From Arthrobacter sp. StoSoilA2 (lineage in GTDB: Bacteria > Actinomycetota > Actinomycetes > Actinomycetales > Micrococcaceae): a stretch of 64,000 bases of DNA. Under the pieces are notes generated by a model. It ran no database searches and was not told the origin of the DNA. It saw nothing but the letters and a program-made list of their open reading frames with translations. Location of the stretch: assembly GCF_019977195.1 (NCBI RefSeq), contig NZ_AP024643.1, forward strand, positions 2,480,001 through 2,544,000. Reading direction: 5' to 3'. Position numbers and translations under genes: made by a program. Positions 17,144-25,005 of the stretch are shown piece after piece (position 1 is the first letter of the stretch; the number at the start of each line of letters is the position of its first letter).

Positions 17144-17301
17144 GATTGCCTCCTGAATCAAGGGATCCGCACCTTGCGGATTACCTTCAGGATCCCGCTG
17201 GCGCCCCGCCCGGACATCGGGAGTTCGGGCCGGCTTCGCCGTCCCGGCGTTGGGTAGTTCTGCCCAGTCCACCGATGCATACTGGTGATCAGGAGGTGGA
17301 C

Positions 17302-18954
17302 GTGGCCGACGAGGCAGATCACCTGGCGAGGGCCCGGACGCTCCACATGGAGTACCAGTGGCGGGAGGCGTGCGAGGAGTTTCGCGCCGCCGGCGGACTG
17401 CCGGCACTCGGGGTAGAGGATGTGGAGCGCTTCGCGGAGTGCGCACAGATCGCAGGGCTGAATGAGGATGCGATACCCGCGCTTGAGCGTTCCTTCGAAG
17501 TACGGGCAGCGGAGGGTCAGGTGCGCGCCGCGCTCGCCTCAGCGTTCTGGCTGTGGCAGGCCTACAACCTCAATAATGAGTTCGCCCAGGCCAGCGGCTG
17601 GATGGCAAGGGCTCGCGAACTCGGTCCGGACGACGTGGGGGGAGACCCCGGTTGGCTGCTCATCACTAAGGCTTACGGTCTCATCGCGGCGGGCGCGTAT
17701 GACGAGGCGGGCGTACTTCTCGCGCGCGCCCGGGCGACGGCCACTGCCGCGCACGACGCCGATCAGCTGGCTTTTTCGACGCTTCTTACCGGCCGCGCAC
17801 TGGTCAAGTCCGGCCACCTCGCGGACGGACTGGCTTGGCTGGACGATGCGATGCTCCGTGTTGTGGTGGGCGAAACCACCCCCAGGACCACGAGCCTGCT
17901 CTTCTGCGCGGCCATCGGCACGTGCCAGATGGAGGCCCGGGATGTGTCGCGGGTCCGCGAGTGGAGCATAGCCCTTGGATCCTGGTTGGATGCGGTGCCC
18001 CCATTCGGCGGGCCCTTCTATGGCAATTGCCTTACATACCGGGCAGTCCATCTCCGGCTCGCGGGACAATGGGCGGCGGCCCTCGCTGAGCTTCAGGAGG
18101 CATGTCGGAGTTTGGCCGACGGTGCGGGCACACGCCTTATCGGCCACGCCCGCTACGAACTCGGTGAATCGCATCGTCTTTTCGGCGATTTCCCCCAGGC
18201 AGAGGCGTCCTTCCGGGCAGCCGCCTTCTCGGGAGGTCCTACGCAGCCGGGGCTGGCACTGCTCAGGCTTTCCCTGGGCGATGTTCCAGCGGCGGCCGCG
18301 GGTATCCGGCGCGCACTCGGGGAATCCGCGGGATCAGGTGCCCGCGTGGACCTGCTGCCCGCGGCGGTGACGGTCCTCCTTGCGGCCGGGGCTGGCCGCG
18401 AGGCCGCGGCCGCTGCCGAGGAGATAGGCAGCCTCGCCGAGCATTTCGCCTCTGACAGTGTTCGCGCAGCCCACGCGCGGGCCCTGGGCGAGCTCGCTCT
18501 TGCCGACGGTGACTGTCAGAAGGCACTTCCCGAACTTCGACGGGCCGCTGACCTATGGCGTGGGCTGGATGTCCCCTACGAGGTCGCGCGGTGCTCGGTC
18601 CTCCTCGCGACGGCCTGCCGGGGTGTGCGGGACCACGAGGCCGCAGGCTTTGAGCTTGAATCAGCGCGACAGGAATTCACGCGTCTCGGCGCCCGTGCCG
18701 ACCTGGCCGAGGTTGAGAACATGCTCCGGCAGCAGGGCGTTCCCCCTCAATACGGGCTCTCGCCACGCGAATTGGAGGTGCTCCGTTTGATCGTGCGTGG
18801 CCGGACGAACCGGGCAATTGCCGGCGAGCTGTTCATCAGCGAGCGGACCGTCCACCGGCACGTAACCAACATTCTCGAAAAGCTGGGCGTGAGCTCCCGA
18901 ACGCAAGCAGCCACGCATGCCATCGGGCAGGGGATCGTTAACATCGCCCCGTAG
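17302..18954 (+). CDS. LuxR-type transcriptional regulator with TPR-like sensor region
   Basis: A roughly 550-residue regulator. The C-terminal 65 residues are a LuxR/FixJ helix-turn-helix (L-S-P-R-E-L-E-V-L-R-L-I-V-R-G, N-R-A-I-A-G-E-L-F-I-S-E-R-T-V-H-R-H-V). The preceding 480 residues are helical repeats rich in A and L, of TPR type (R-A-R-T-L-H-M-E-Y-Q-W-R-E-A at the start). Unlike LAL/MalT regulators it has no P-loop ATPase. I choose GTG at 17302 because AGGAGG lies five bases before it; ATG at 17275 is the alternative. Divergent from the ABM-like gene, its likely target. Confidence 0.87.
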   Translation: MADEADHLARARTLHMEYQWREACEEFRAAGGLPALGVEDVERFAECAQIAGLNEDAIPALERSFEVRAAEGQVRAALASAFWLWQAYNLNNEFAQASGWMARARELGPDDVGGDPGWLLITKAYGLIAAGAYDEAGVLLARARATATAAHDADQLAFSTLLTGRALVKSGHLADGLAWLDDAMLRVVVGETTPRTTSLLFCAAIGTCQMEARDVSRVREWSIALGSWLDAVPPFGGPFYGNCLTYRAVHLRLAGQWAAALAELQEACRSLADGAGTRLIGHARYELGESHRLFGDFPQAEASFRAAAFSGGPTQPGLALLRLSLGDVPAAAAGIRRALGESAGSGARVDLLPAAVTVLLAAGAGREAAAAAEEIGSLAEHFASDSVRAAHARALGELALADGDCQKALPELRRAADLWRGLDVPYEVARCSVLLATACRGVRDHEAAGFELESARQEFTRLGARADLAEVENMLRQQGVPPQYGLSPRELEVLRLIVRGRTNRAIAGELFISERTVHRHVTNILEKLGVSSRTQAATHAIGQGIVNIAP

Positions 18955-18984
18955 CCGAGTGTCTTTGGGCGCCAGGTTGCCCCA

Positions 18985-19797
18985 TCACGTCAAATGGTCA
19001 AAGTCGCCTCGCGCCCAGGCAGCATGCCGTTGGGCTGAATCGTGCAGAACGGCTTTGGCTTCGGAGACGATGATGTTGTTGAAGTTGCCGTAGATCCTGT
19101 CGAACGTGAGTTCTTCCAGCTGTGCGGCGACCCGCAATGCTACCGCTCCCGAAAGCGGTAGATGATTCGGGTAGCTGCGCATAAAGGCGATGGAGCGGCG
19201 GTCCGGATTTGGAAACACGCTGTCTCCGGTCAGCAGGACCCCTTTGCCTCCTGCTCCCGCAGTCCAGTGCGCTACCGCGCTGCCGGGGAAGTGGCCTCCG
19301 GTCTGGTGCAACGTCAATCCTTCGGTGATGGTCCTGCTGCCGGACCAGTAGGAGATGACCGCATCATTCCGACCAACCCACTGCCGGTCGGCGTCCGCCA
19401 CAAGCACGGGGACGCCGCCAAGCCGGCGTGACCATTCCACCTGTACCCCGAACATGTGGGGATGGCTGGCTGCAATCGCCACAACCGGGCCTCGTTCAAG
19501 GATTGCTTTCACGCTGATGTCATCAACAAATCCAACGGGGTCCCACAGCAGCGAACCCTGTGGTGTCACTACAAGCTGGGCAGTTTGACCGATCCCGACT
19601 TTCGGCGCAGTTCTGATGCCGATAAGTCCCGGCTCGTTCTCTTCCAGCAGTAACTGCTGGCCAGCCTGCGCCAATTCGTCGAGTGAAATCCACGTTTGTC
19701 CGTCCTCGGGCACGTACTGGCGCTCGTCGGCGCAGATCGGGCAGACTTCCGGCGTCGGCTCGCCGCGTTCAACGGCACAGGTTGCGCAGATCAGCAC
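18985..19797 (-). CDS. MBL-fold metallo-hydrolase with N-terminal zinc-ribbon-like segment
   Basis: A 270-residue protein. Residues 1-30 hold C-A-T-C and C-P-I-C, four cysteines spaced like a small zinc ribbon or rubredoxin knuckle. The rest is a metallo-beta-lactamase fold, but the canonical H-x-H-x-D-H is replaced by S-H-P-H-M-F-G, as in a subgroup with a degenerate first metal motif; later ligands are plausible in T-G-G-H-F-P-G-S and L-L-T-G-D-S-V-F. Start is GTG at 19797 with GGAAGG upstream. It follows the SnoaL gene by 16 bases, so the two are co-transcribed. Substrate unknown. Confidence 0.82.
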   Translation of the reverse strand: MLICATCAVERGEPTPEVCPICADERQYVPEDGQTWISLDELAQAGQQLLLEENEPGLIGIRTAPKVGIGQTAQLVVTPQGSLLWDPVGFVDDISVKAILERGPVVAIAASHPHMFGVQVEWSRRLGGVPVLVADADRQWVGRNDAVISYWSGSRTITEGLTLHQTGGHFPGSAVAHWTAGAGGKGVLLTGDSVFPNPDRRSIAFMRSYPNHLPLSGAVALRVAAQLEELTFDRIYGNFNNIIVSEAKAVLHDSAQRHAAWARGDFDHLT

Positions 19798-19813
19798 AGC
19801 TATCCCTTCCCCC

Positions 19814-20233
19814 TCAGATCCCGGACGTATCCGGTCTGCGCCCGGACAGATTTTCGACCGCTTGATCGATCCCTACTATCTCGCGTTCGACATCCTCCAT
19901 ATACAGCCTTCCGGAGGTGATCAGGCCGTCCTTTACTTCGAAGAGGGTGACCCCACGGGCATGGAATGGTTCCCCGTCGGTACGATTGCCTGTCCACGAC
20001 CATTCTGTCCACGTGATGTTCCCGTCGTCGACTGAACGGATCAATTCTGTCCGAAAGTCAGGGATTCCAGCGAACATCGCAGCCCAGTTCGCATGCAGCT
20101 GTCCTTTGCCTACGAATGTCCGACCGGGGTGGGCAGGCTGCTCGCTGTGGTAATCGGCGTCGAACAGGGCTGCCACCGCTTCGAGGTCGTGCGCGTTCAT
20201 CGCCTCCAAGAGCCGGTCTATGACTTCACTCAA
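19814..20233 (-). CDS. SnoaL-like (NTF2 fold) protein
   Basis: A 139-residue NTF2-fold protein of the SnoaL/ester-cyclase-like kind: L-L-E-A-M-N-A-H-D-L-E-A-V-A-A-L-F-D-A-D-Y-H is the classic first helix, then G-K-G-Q-L-H-A-N-W-A-A-M-F-A-G-I-P-D-F and a final sheet G-V-T-L-F-E-V-K-D-G-L-I. I use the TTG start at 20233 because AAGGAG lies six bases upstream; the frame is open to a TTG at 20311. Upstream of, and coupled to, the MBL-fold gene. A paralogue sits at 43432. Activity unknown. Confidence 0.8.
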   Translation of the reverse strand: MSEVIDRLLEAMNAHDLEAVAALFDADYHSEQPAHPGRTFVGKGQLHANWAAMFAGIPDFRTELIRSVDDGNITWTEWSWTGNRTDGEPFHARGVTLFEVKDGLITSGRLYMEDVEREIVGIDQAVENLSGRRPDTSGI

Positions 20234-20372
20234 CCGGGTCTCCTTCTGCTCCGTGATTACTTCTAGCCCCGTTCCCGAACGGGTAGACAGGAGGGCCGAA
20301 CCTGGCGCCAATTTACGCTGTATCAGCCCACTACTCCAGCCCCTCTACGCGAGAAATCTATATGTCGATCTC

Positions 20373-20400
20373 TTTACGAGCGTCATAGTATCGATATAAA
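20373..20400 (+). promoter_or_regulatory. Candidate promoter of the 46-residue peptide gene
   Basis: TTTACG and TATAAA separated by 16 bases, about 70 bases before the peptide start codon, in an AT-rich pocket unlike the surrounding sequence. A match by eye to sigma-70-type elements. Confidence 0.45.
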
Positions 20401-20470
20401 CTTTTGTCTGGAAGCATTGGGGCACCGCAAGTGGTGGCCCGCTCCTCATGTCCGAACTAAGGAGACAAAG

Positions 20471-20611
20471 ATGTCTGGTTCACGCTCTGATGAGATCAAG
20501 GCACATTCACAGGAACTGACCATGGGCGCTCTGCTCGATGAAGAGTTCCGCTCCGTGTTCGACGGCACTACGCCGGTTGCCACACCGTGGGCTGGCCTCA
20601 TCTTCATCTAG
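20471..20611 (+). CDS. Orphan 46-residue peptide, possible precursor peptide
   Basis: A short gene with AAGGAGAC five bases before ATG, its own AT-rich promoter-like region and a strong hairpin terminator 230 bases downstream. The product starts M-S-G-S-R-S-D-E-I-K-A-H, continues E-L-T-M-G-A-L-L-D-E-E-F-R and ends T-P-V-A-T-P-W-A-G-L-I-F-I. A polar, acidic N-terminal half with an L-L-D-E-E-F-R segment and a short hydrophobic, uncharged C-terminal tail is the layout of leader-core precursor peptides; it has no cysteine and no maturation enzyme is next to it. I cannot assign a family. An unmodified signalling or toxin-like peptide is equally possible. Confidence 0.6.
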   Translation: MSGSRSDEIKAHSQELTMGALLDEEFRSVFDGTTPVATPWAGLIFI

Positions 20612-20841
20612 ACACACTTGAACAAATTCCTTGCGTGTACAGCACGTACAGCAGGTAGGGCCGTGAAACTGCATGGGCTGGCCGCCAAGGAGCTCTTCAC
20701 CAAGCTGCACGGTCTCCTGGGTCCGAAGGCCCGTGATGATGCGCTGTCCATCGTTGGATCACCTGGGACATCGGATGTGCCGGCAGTCGCAGCCCTTAAC
20801 AGTCGCAGCCCCTTATCAACTGTGTGAAAGTACGCAACCGT
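20612..20841. other. Region between peptide gene and terminator
   Basis: Probably transcribed with the peptide gene. A weak plus-strand frame (TTG 20618 or GTG 20663 to 20827) would encode K-L-H-G-L-A-A-K-E-L-F-T-K-L-H-G-L-L-G, a repeated basic amphipathic helix, but no ribosome site precedes either start and I do not call it a gene. Confidence 0.35.
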
Positions 20842-20879
20842 GAGAAGGGTTGGGGCAGCATCGCGCCCCAACCCTTCTC
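20842..20879. terminator. Strong bidirectional terminator of the indole-type operon
   Basis: A perfect 15-bp stem (GAGAAGGGTTGGGGC and complement) with an 8-base loop, placed 18 bases after the last minus-strand gene of the operon and downstream of the plus-strand peptide gene. Confidence 0.88.
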
Positions 20880-20897
20880 CGACAACCCATCCCGGGA

Positions 20898-22574
20898 TCA
20901 GTGTCCTTGGAAGGCCTCCGCCAGCCACCAGGAGCCACCGTCCGAGGCGATCTTGGCATCGATAACCAAGGGCCGGTCCTGTCCGCCGTCGCGGAAGGCC
21001 GCAACCCATTCCCGCACTGGCTGAAGGTCCTCCAGGGTCCTGACTGTCACGCCGTCGGCCCCAAATCCCCTGGCGATTGCGGCAATATCCGTCTCTGGGA
21101 AGGACACGCTGCCCAGTTCCTCCTGGGCGTGGTGCTCAGCGAAGTGATGCACCTCAGCGCCATACGCAGCATCGTTGTAGACGATGCAAACCAGCGGCAG
21201 CTTCAGCCGGACGGCGGTCTCCAGTTCGCTGATGCCCATCAGGAAACCACCGTCTCCGGCACCCAGGACGGGCAACCGATGCGGTTGCGCCATTGCAGCG
21301 CCGATTGCCGTGTAGAGGCCAATGCCGATCGCCTGGAACGCTTGGGTGAAACAGAATCCGAATTCGTCCGGCACCGCCAGGTACTGGCTGGGGTAGCCCA
21401 TGAAGTTGCCCGAATCCACTGCGACGATCCTGTCTGCCGGGAGGATTGTATCCAGTTCCCGGCTGATCACCCGGGGATCGATGGACGTCGAAGTGCCCAG
21501 GTCCGGAGTCTCCACGTCCCGCCACCGTGCACTCTGTTTGATGGCGAGGGCGTTCTGCTCGGTGCGGTACTTTTCAGCCGCAGCAGGCTGGATCGTCTTG
21601 AGGACTTCCAAGGCGTCCTCCGCGGTGAGGGCGGAATCACCCAGTACGCCCAGTGTGATCGCCCTGTTGGCGCCCAAGGAGGAGTCTTCGACGTCGATCT
21701 GGACTACTTTTGTTCCGGCAGAGATGAGCCTGCCGTGACGCATAGTCCACATATTCAGCGTGCAACCCCACCCGATAATCAGGTCCGCTGAGGTAATGAG
21801 CTCCGCGGTCAAAGGGGAGGAGAACCCGCCGGAGATGCCCAAATTATGCGAATCGCCGTTGAACAGCCCATTGGCCACGGCCGAGGTCGCCACCAGCGCC
21901 CCGGCGTGCCGGGCCAGGGCCAGGATGGAATCCCGGGCGCCCCGGCCACCGCGGCCTGCGACGAACACGGGGCGTTTCGCATTCGAGATTAGCTCTACCA
22001 GCTGGTTCACTGCACCGGTATCCGGACGAAGCCGCGCCGGCACAGGCACGGCGACGGTACCCACCGTGTCTGCGGCGGTTCCGCTTTGGATATCCAAAGG
22101 CAAGCTGAGCACCACGGTCCTGCGCTCGTTCACCGCCGTTCGGAAGGCCCGGACGGTATCCGCTACGGCCGTTTCGGGGGAGTGGATCCGTTCTGCCACG
22201 GCCCCTACGCTGCGCGCCATAGCATCCTGGTCGATCTTGAAGTTGGACCGGATGGCTGCCGCCTGCGTATCAGCCGTCAGCACGATCATGGGGGTGCGGC
22301 TCTTGGCAGCCTCTCCGACGCCGGTAATCGCGTTGGTCAGGCCACATCCTTGGTGTGTGGTCACCACGCCCACCTTGCCCGACATCCTGGAGTAGGCATC
22401 GGCCATGGTGGCAGCGCCGCCCTCATGGCGGGCCGCGGTGTAGGGAACACCGGCGTTCATCAGGGTGCTGGTGACGTCGAAGTTGCCGCTTCCCACCACC
22501 CCGAAGACGTGGCCGACTCCCAGCTTTGCCAGTGTCCGGCCCACCAGGGTGGCGACCCTTACCTGCTCGCTCAT
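20898..22574 (-). CDS. ThDP-dependent enzyme of the acetolactate synthase/benzoylformate decarboxylase superfamily
   Basis: A 558-residue three-domain thiamine-diphosphate enzyme. The N-terminal activating glutamate is in R-H-E-G-G-A-A and the cofactor motif G-D-G-G-F-L-M...N-D-A-A-Y-G lies near 430-460. It is not a clear biosynthetic acetolactate synthase: it stands alone, with no small subunit, at the end of a catabolic operon. Isatinate is 2-aminobenzoylformate, so a benzoylformate-decarboxylase-like reaction giving 2-aminobenzaldehyde would fit the neighbouring isatin-hydrolase-like gene. That reaction is my inference. Its ATG overlaps the cyclase-family stop by four bases. Confidence 0.85.
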   Translation of the reverse strand: MSEQVRVATLVGRTLAKLGVGHVFGVVGSGNFDVTSTLMNAGVPYTAARHEGGAATMADAYSRMSGKVGVVTTHQGCGLTNAITGVGEAAKSRTPMIVLTADTQAAAIRSNFKIDQDAMARSVGAVAERIHSPETAVADTVRAFRTAVNERRTVVLSLPLDIQSGTAADTVGTVAVPVPARLRPDTGAVNQLVELISNAKRPVFVAGRGGRGARDSILALARHAGALVATSAVANGLFNGDSHNLGISGGFSSPLTAELITSADLIIGWGCTLNMWTMRHGRLISAGTKVVQIDVEDSSLGANRAITLGVLGDSALTAEDALEVLKTIQPAAAEKYRTEQNALAIKQSARWRDVETPDLGTSTSIDPRVISRELDTILPADRIVAVDSGNFMGYPSQYLAVPDEFGFCFTQAFQAIGIGLYTAIGAAMAQPHRLPVLGAGDGGFLMGISELETAVRLKLPLVCIVYNDAAYGAEVHHFAEHHAQEELGSVSFPETDIAAIARGFGADGVTVRTLEDLQPVREWVAAFRDGGQDRPLVIDAKIASDGGSWWLAEAFQGH

Positions 22575-23383
22575 GCGCCCGGCTCCGATGCCGTGCTTGC
22601 CGTATGTGCTGAGTTGTCAACCAGAGCATAAACGCGGCTGGGGCTGCCCGTCCCGCCAACGATAGGCAGCGGTGCGACCACCAGCGTCGCGCCGGTGACC
22701 GGGAGGCGGTCAACGTTCCGCAGCGACGTCACGCCATATTTGTCAGCGCCGAGCAGGAACGAATGGACGGGGAACATAGGGTCCAGCGTGGCGGCCTGGC
22801 CGGCGTCGATGCCCACCGTTTCCACGCCGAAGCCGCTGATGGAGGCATTGCCGGCGAGCCACTTGGCGCCGGCCGCGGAGACCCCCGGGGTGTGGGGGCC
22901 GGCGTCGTCAGCGTTCATGAAGTCCGCGGCGTTACCGCCGCGTGCGGACCAGCCGGTGCGGAAGATGACCCAGCAGTTTTCCGGGAAAGGGCCATGCTCC
23001 TGCTGCCACTGCTCGAAGTGTTCGGGCTCCAGCAGGAAATCGGCGTCTTGTGCAGCTTCGGCGGTCTTGTCAATCACCACGACCGGCCCCACCAAACGAT
23101 GCGGCTCGATCCGGTCCACCGACTTCCCGTCCTTGCCCGTGATCCAGTGGACGGGAGCGTCCAGGTGCGTCCCGGCGTGTTCGCCCACCGTGACGTCGTT
23201 CCACGCCCAGGCCGGTCCGGCGTCGTCGAAATTGCTGACGGGAGTCAGCGAGAGTCCAACCGTGTTGGCCAGGGGTTGCGGCAGATTCAGGATGGGAGTG
23301 TCACCGCTGAGCGGCGTGGTGAGGTCGACGACGTCGATGGCGCCGGCTGACAAGGCTGCGGTGAGCTCATTTAGAACAGACAT
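22571..23383 (-). CDS. Cyclase-family metal hydrolase, isatin hydrolase/kynurenine formamidase-like
   Basis: A 270-residue member of the cyclase family (PF04199 type). The metal motif H-x-G-T-H-x-D-x-P-x-H appears as H-A-G-T-H-L-D-A-P-V-H near residue 70, and V-D-L-T-T-P-L-S-G-D-T-P is the usual N-terminal strand. The family includes bacterial isatin hydrolase (isatin to isatinate), kynurenine formamidase and carbamoyl/cyclic-amide hydrolases. In an operon with two indole/styrene-type monooxygenases, ring opening of isatin or a similar oxindole is the best guess. AGGAG lies six bases before the ATG. Confidence 0.85.
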   Translation of the reverse strand: MSVLNELTAALSAGAIDVVDLTTPLSGDTPILNLPQPLANTVGLSLTPVSNFDDAGPAWAWNDVTVGEHAGTHLDAPVHWITGKDGKSVDRIEPHRLVGPVVVIDKTAEAAQDADFLLEPEHFEQWQQEHGPFPENCWVIFRTGWSARGGNAADFMNADDAGPHTPGVSAAGAKWLAGNASISGFGVETVGIDAGQAATLDPMFPVHSFLLGADKYGVTSLRNVDRLPVTGATLVVAPLPIVGGTGSPSRVYALVDNSAHTASTASEPGA

Positions 23384-23411
23384 TGTTCTCCTGTCGGATT
23401 GATGTGTGGGT

Positions 23412-25004
23412 TCATTTCAATTTCTGGGCCACCAAATGCCCCGACCCGCCGGACAGTCCGGGGCCGGGGTGGGTGGACGCGCCGATGTGCCACAAGCCCT
23501 TAACCGGGGTTTTGTGGTTTGCGGCCTCGGGGAAGGGCCGCCAGAGCAGGTTCTGGAAGAGTTCGGCGGATCCGCCGTACGGATCGCCGTTGACGGCATT
23601 GGGGTTTTCCGCAGCCAGATCGGTTGGTGCCAGGATGTCCCAGCCCAGGACGGACGCCCTGGTGCCCGGCGCGAATTGTTCGAGCCTGCTCAGGACGCGC
23701 TCCATGTACCGTTCCTTAAGTTCCTGTGTCCAGCCGCCGTCCACGGCGAGCGCGCCTGCGGCATCCGCCAGCGGCGAGAAGGGCACTTCCTGTAGCTGGA
23801 GCCATAGTGTCGCTTTGCCTGCGGGGGCCCGGGTAGGATCCAGGACGCATTGTTGACCGACGACGACGGTAGGTTCCGTAGGCAACAGCCCCGCCTCGGC
23901 TTGGGCGCAAGCAATTGCAGTGCTGTCCGAACCGTTGCTCAAGTGAACCAGGGGCACGGAATCCAAACGGGGATCGAGCCATTGGACCGGTTTGTCCAGG
24001 GCCAGGTGGATCTGCATGGCTCCGCGGCCGTTCTGGTAACGCGCGGCTGCTTCGGCCAAGCCCGCTGGTGGTTGACGCAACAGTTTGGAATACAAGGCCT
24101 GGGGCGACACATTTGCCAGGACGGTCCGTGCGCTGACCAGGCCGTTGGAGGTTTTCACTGCCGTTGCACCTTTGGAATCGACCAGGATTTCCTCGGCTTC
24201 TGTGTCCAGCATGATCCGGACGCCTTTATCTCTCAGGAGGGCCTCAAACGCAGCGATGAAGTTCGAGGCTCCGCCTTTCACGACAGGGAGGCCAAAGCTG
24301 TGCATGCTCAAGGCCATGACCGGAAGCATGACGCCGCCGGTCGCTTGGTCCGGGCCGAGGCCTGCGTGAAGGAGCCAAGGAGACCAGAGCTGGTCGGTTT
24401 GCCATCCATTGAAGCGGCTGCGGAGGTAGTTGCGGCCACTCATCACCGAATCGCGGACGAATGCTTCGGTGCCCTTGACCTTGCCTCGCCGCAGGGCGCC
24501 GGCGGCGATCGTCAGGACCTCCCTGAAAGACCGCAGTTCAGCACCGAAAGCACCGAAAATGGTCCCGGCATTGCAGGCCAGGTCCTCCAGCATCGCCAGG
24601 TAGGCGCCGTCGTCTCCGTTTGCCTGCAGAGCGGCTGCAGTGACCTCGGGATCGCGGTGGGCCACGACCGTTCTGTGCTGCCCTGTCTTTGGATCGGCTG
24701 CCACGCTGGCGGTCACCGCGCCGTCGGAATTGCAGTATTCCAACCCCCTCGCATGGAGCTCGCTTCCCAAAGCCTGGTAAGCCCCTCCGGAAACGAACAG
24801 GGGGTGCCAGGAAGAGAAGGAATCATGGATGAACCCGGGCAGCGTTCGTTCCGCTGAATGGATGAAGCCGCCCAGCCTGCCAGCCCGTTCAATGAGACAG
24901 ACGCGCTTCCCGGCCATGGCAAGCTCCGCGGCGGCTACCAGAGAGTTGATCCCCGAACCAATGATGGCAATATCGGTCGAGTCCGTCATGGAGGACGCCG
25001 TCAT
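23412..25004 (-). CDS. Phytoene-desaturase-like FAD-dependent oxidoreductase
   Basis: A 530-residue NAD(P)/FAD-binding protein of the CrtI/amine-oxidase-like superfamily. The N-terminal dinucleotide fold is I-A-I-I-G-S-G-I-N-S-L-V-A-A-A-E-L with R-A-G-R-L-G-G after the second strand, and the C-terminal FAD motif is G-L-W-H-I-G-A-S-T-H-P-G-P-G-L-S-G-G-S-G-H. No carotenoid genes are nearby; it sits in the monooxygenase operon, starting one base after the StyA2B stop. It may oxidise a hydroxyindoline-type intermediate, but substrate prediction is not possible from sequence. A second in-frame ATG lies at 24989. Confidence 0.82.
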   Translation of the reverse strand: MTASSMTDSTDIAIIGSGINSLVAAAELAMAGKRVCLIERAGRLGGFIHSAERTLPGFIHDSFSSWHPLFVSGGAYQALGSELHARGLEYCNSDGAVTASVAADPKTGQHRTVVAHRDPEVTAAALQANGDDGAYLAMLEDLACNAGTIFGAFGAELRSFREVLTIAAGALRRGKVKGTEAFVRDSVMSGRNYLRSRFNGWQTDQLWSPWLLHAGLGPDQATGGVMLPVMALSMHSFGLPVVKGGASNFIAAFEALLRDKGVRIMLDTEAEEILVDSKGATAVKTSNGLVSARTVLANVSPQALYSKLLRQPPAGLAEAAARYQNGRGAMQIHLALDKPVQWLDPRLDSVPLVHLSNGSDSTAIACAQAEAGLLPTEPTVVVGQQCVLDPTRAPAGKATLWLQLQEVPFSPLADAAGALAVDGGWTQELKERYMERVLSRLEQFAPGTRASVLGWDILAPTDLAAENPNAVNGDPYGGSAELFQNLLWRPFPEAANHKTPVKGLWHIGASTHPGPGLSGGSGHLVAQKLK

Positions 25005-25005
25005 C

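Noticed and set aside
20618..20827. Short plus-strand frame containing a repeated basic amphipathic helix
   Set aside because: No ribosome site at TTG 20618 or GTG 20663; could be non-coding 3' region of the peptide transcript.
23412..25004. CrtI-like gene considered as evidence of carotenoid synthesis
   Set aside because: No phytoene synthase or other carotenoid gene nearby; its operon context is aromatic oxidation.
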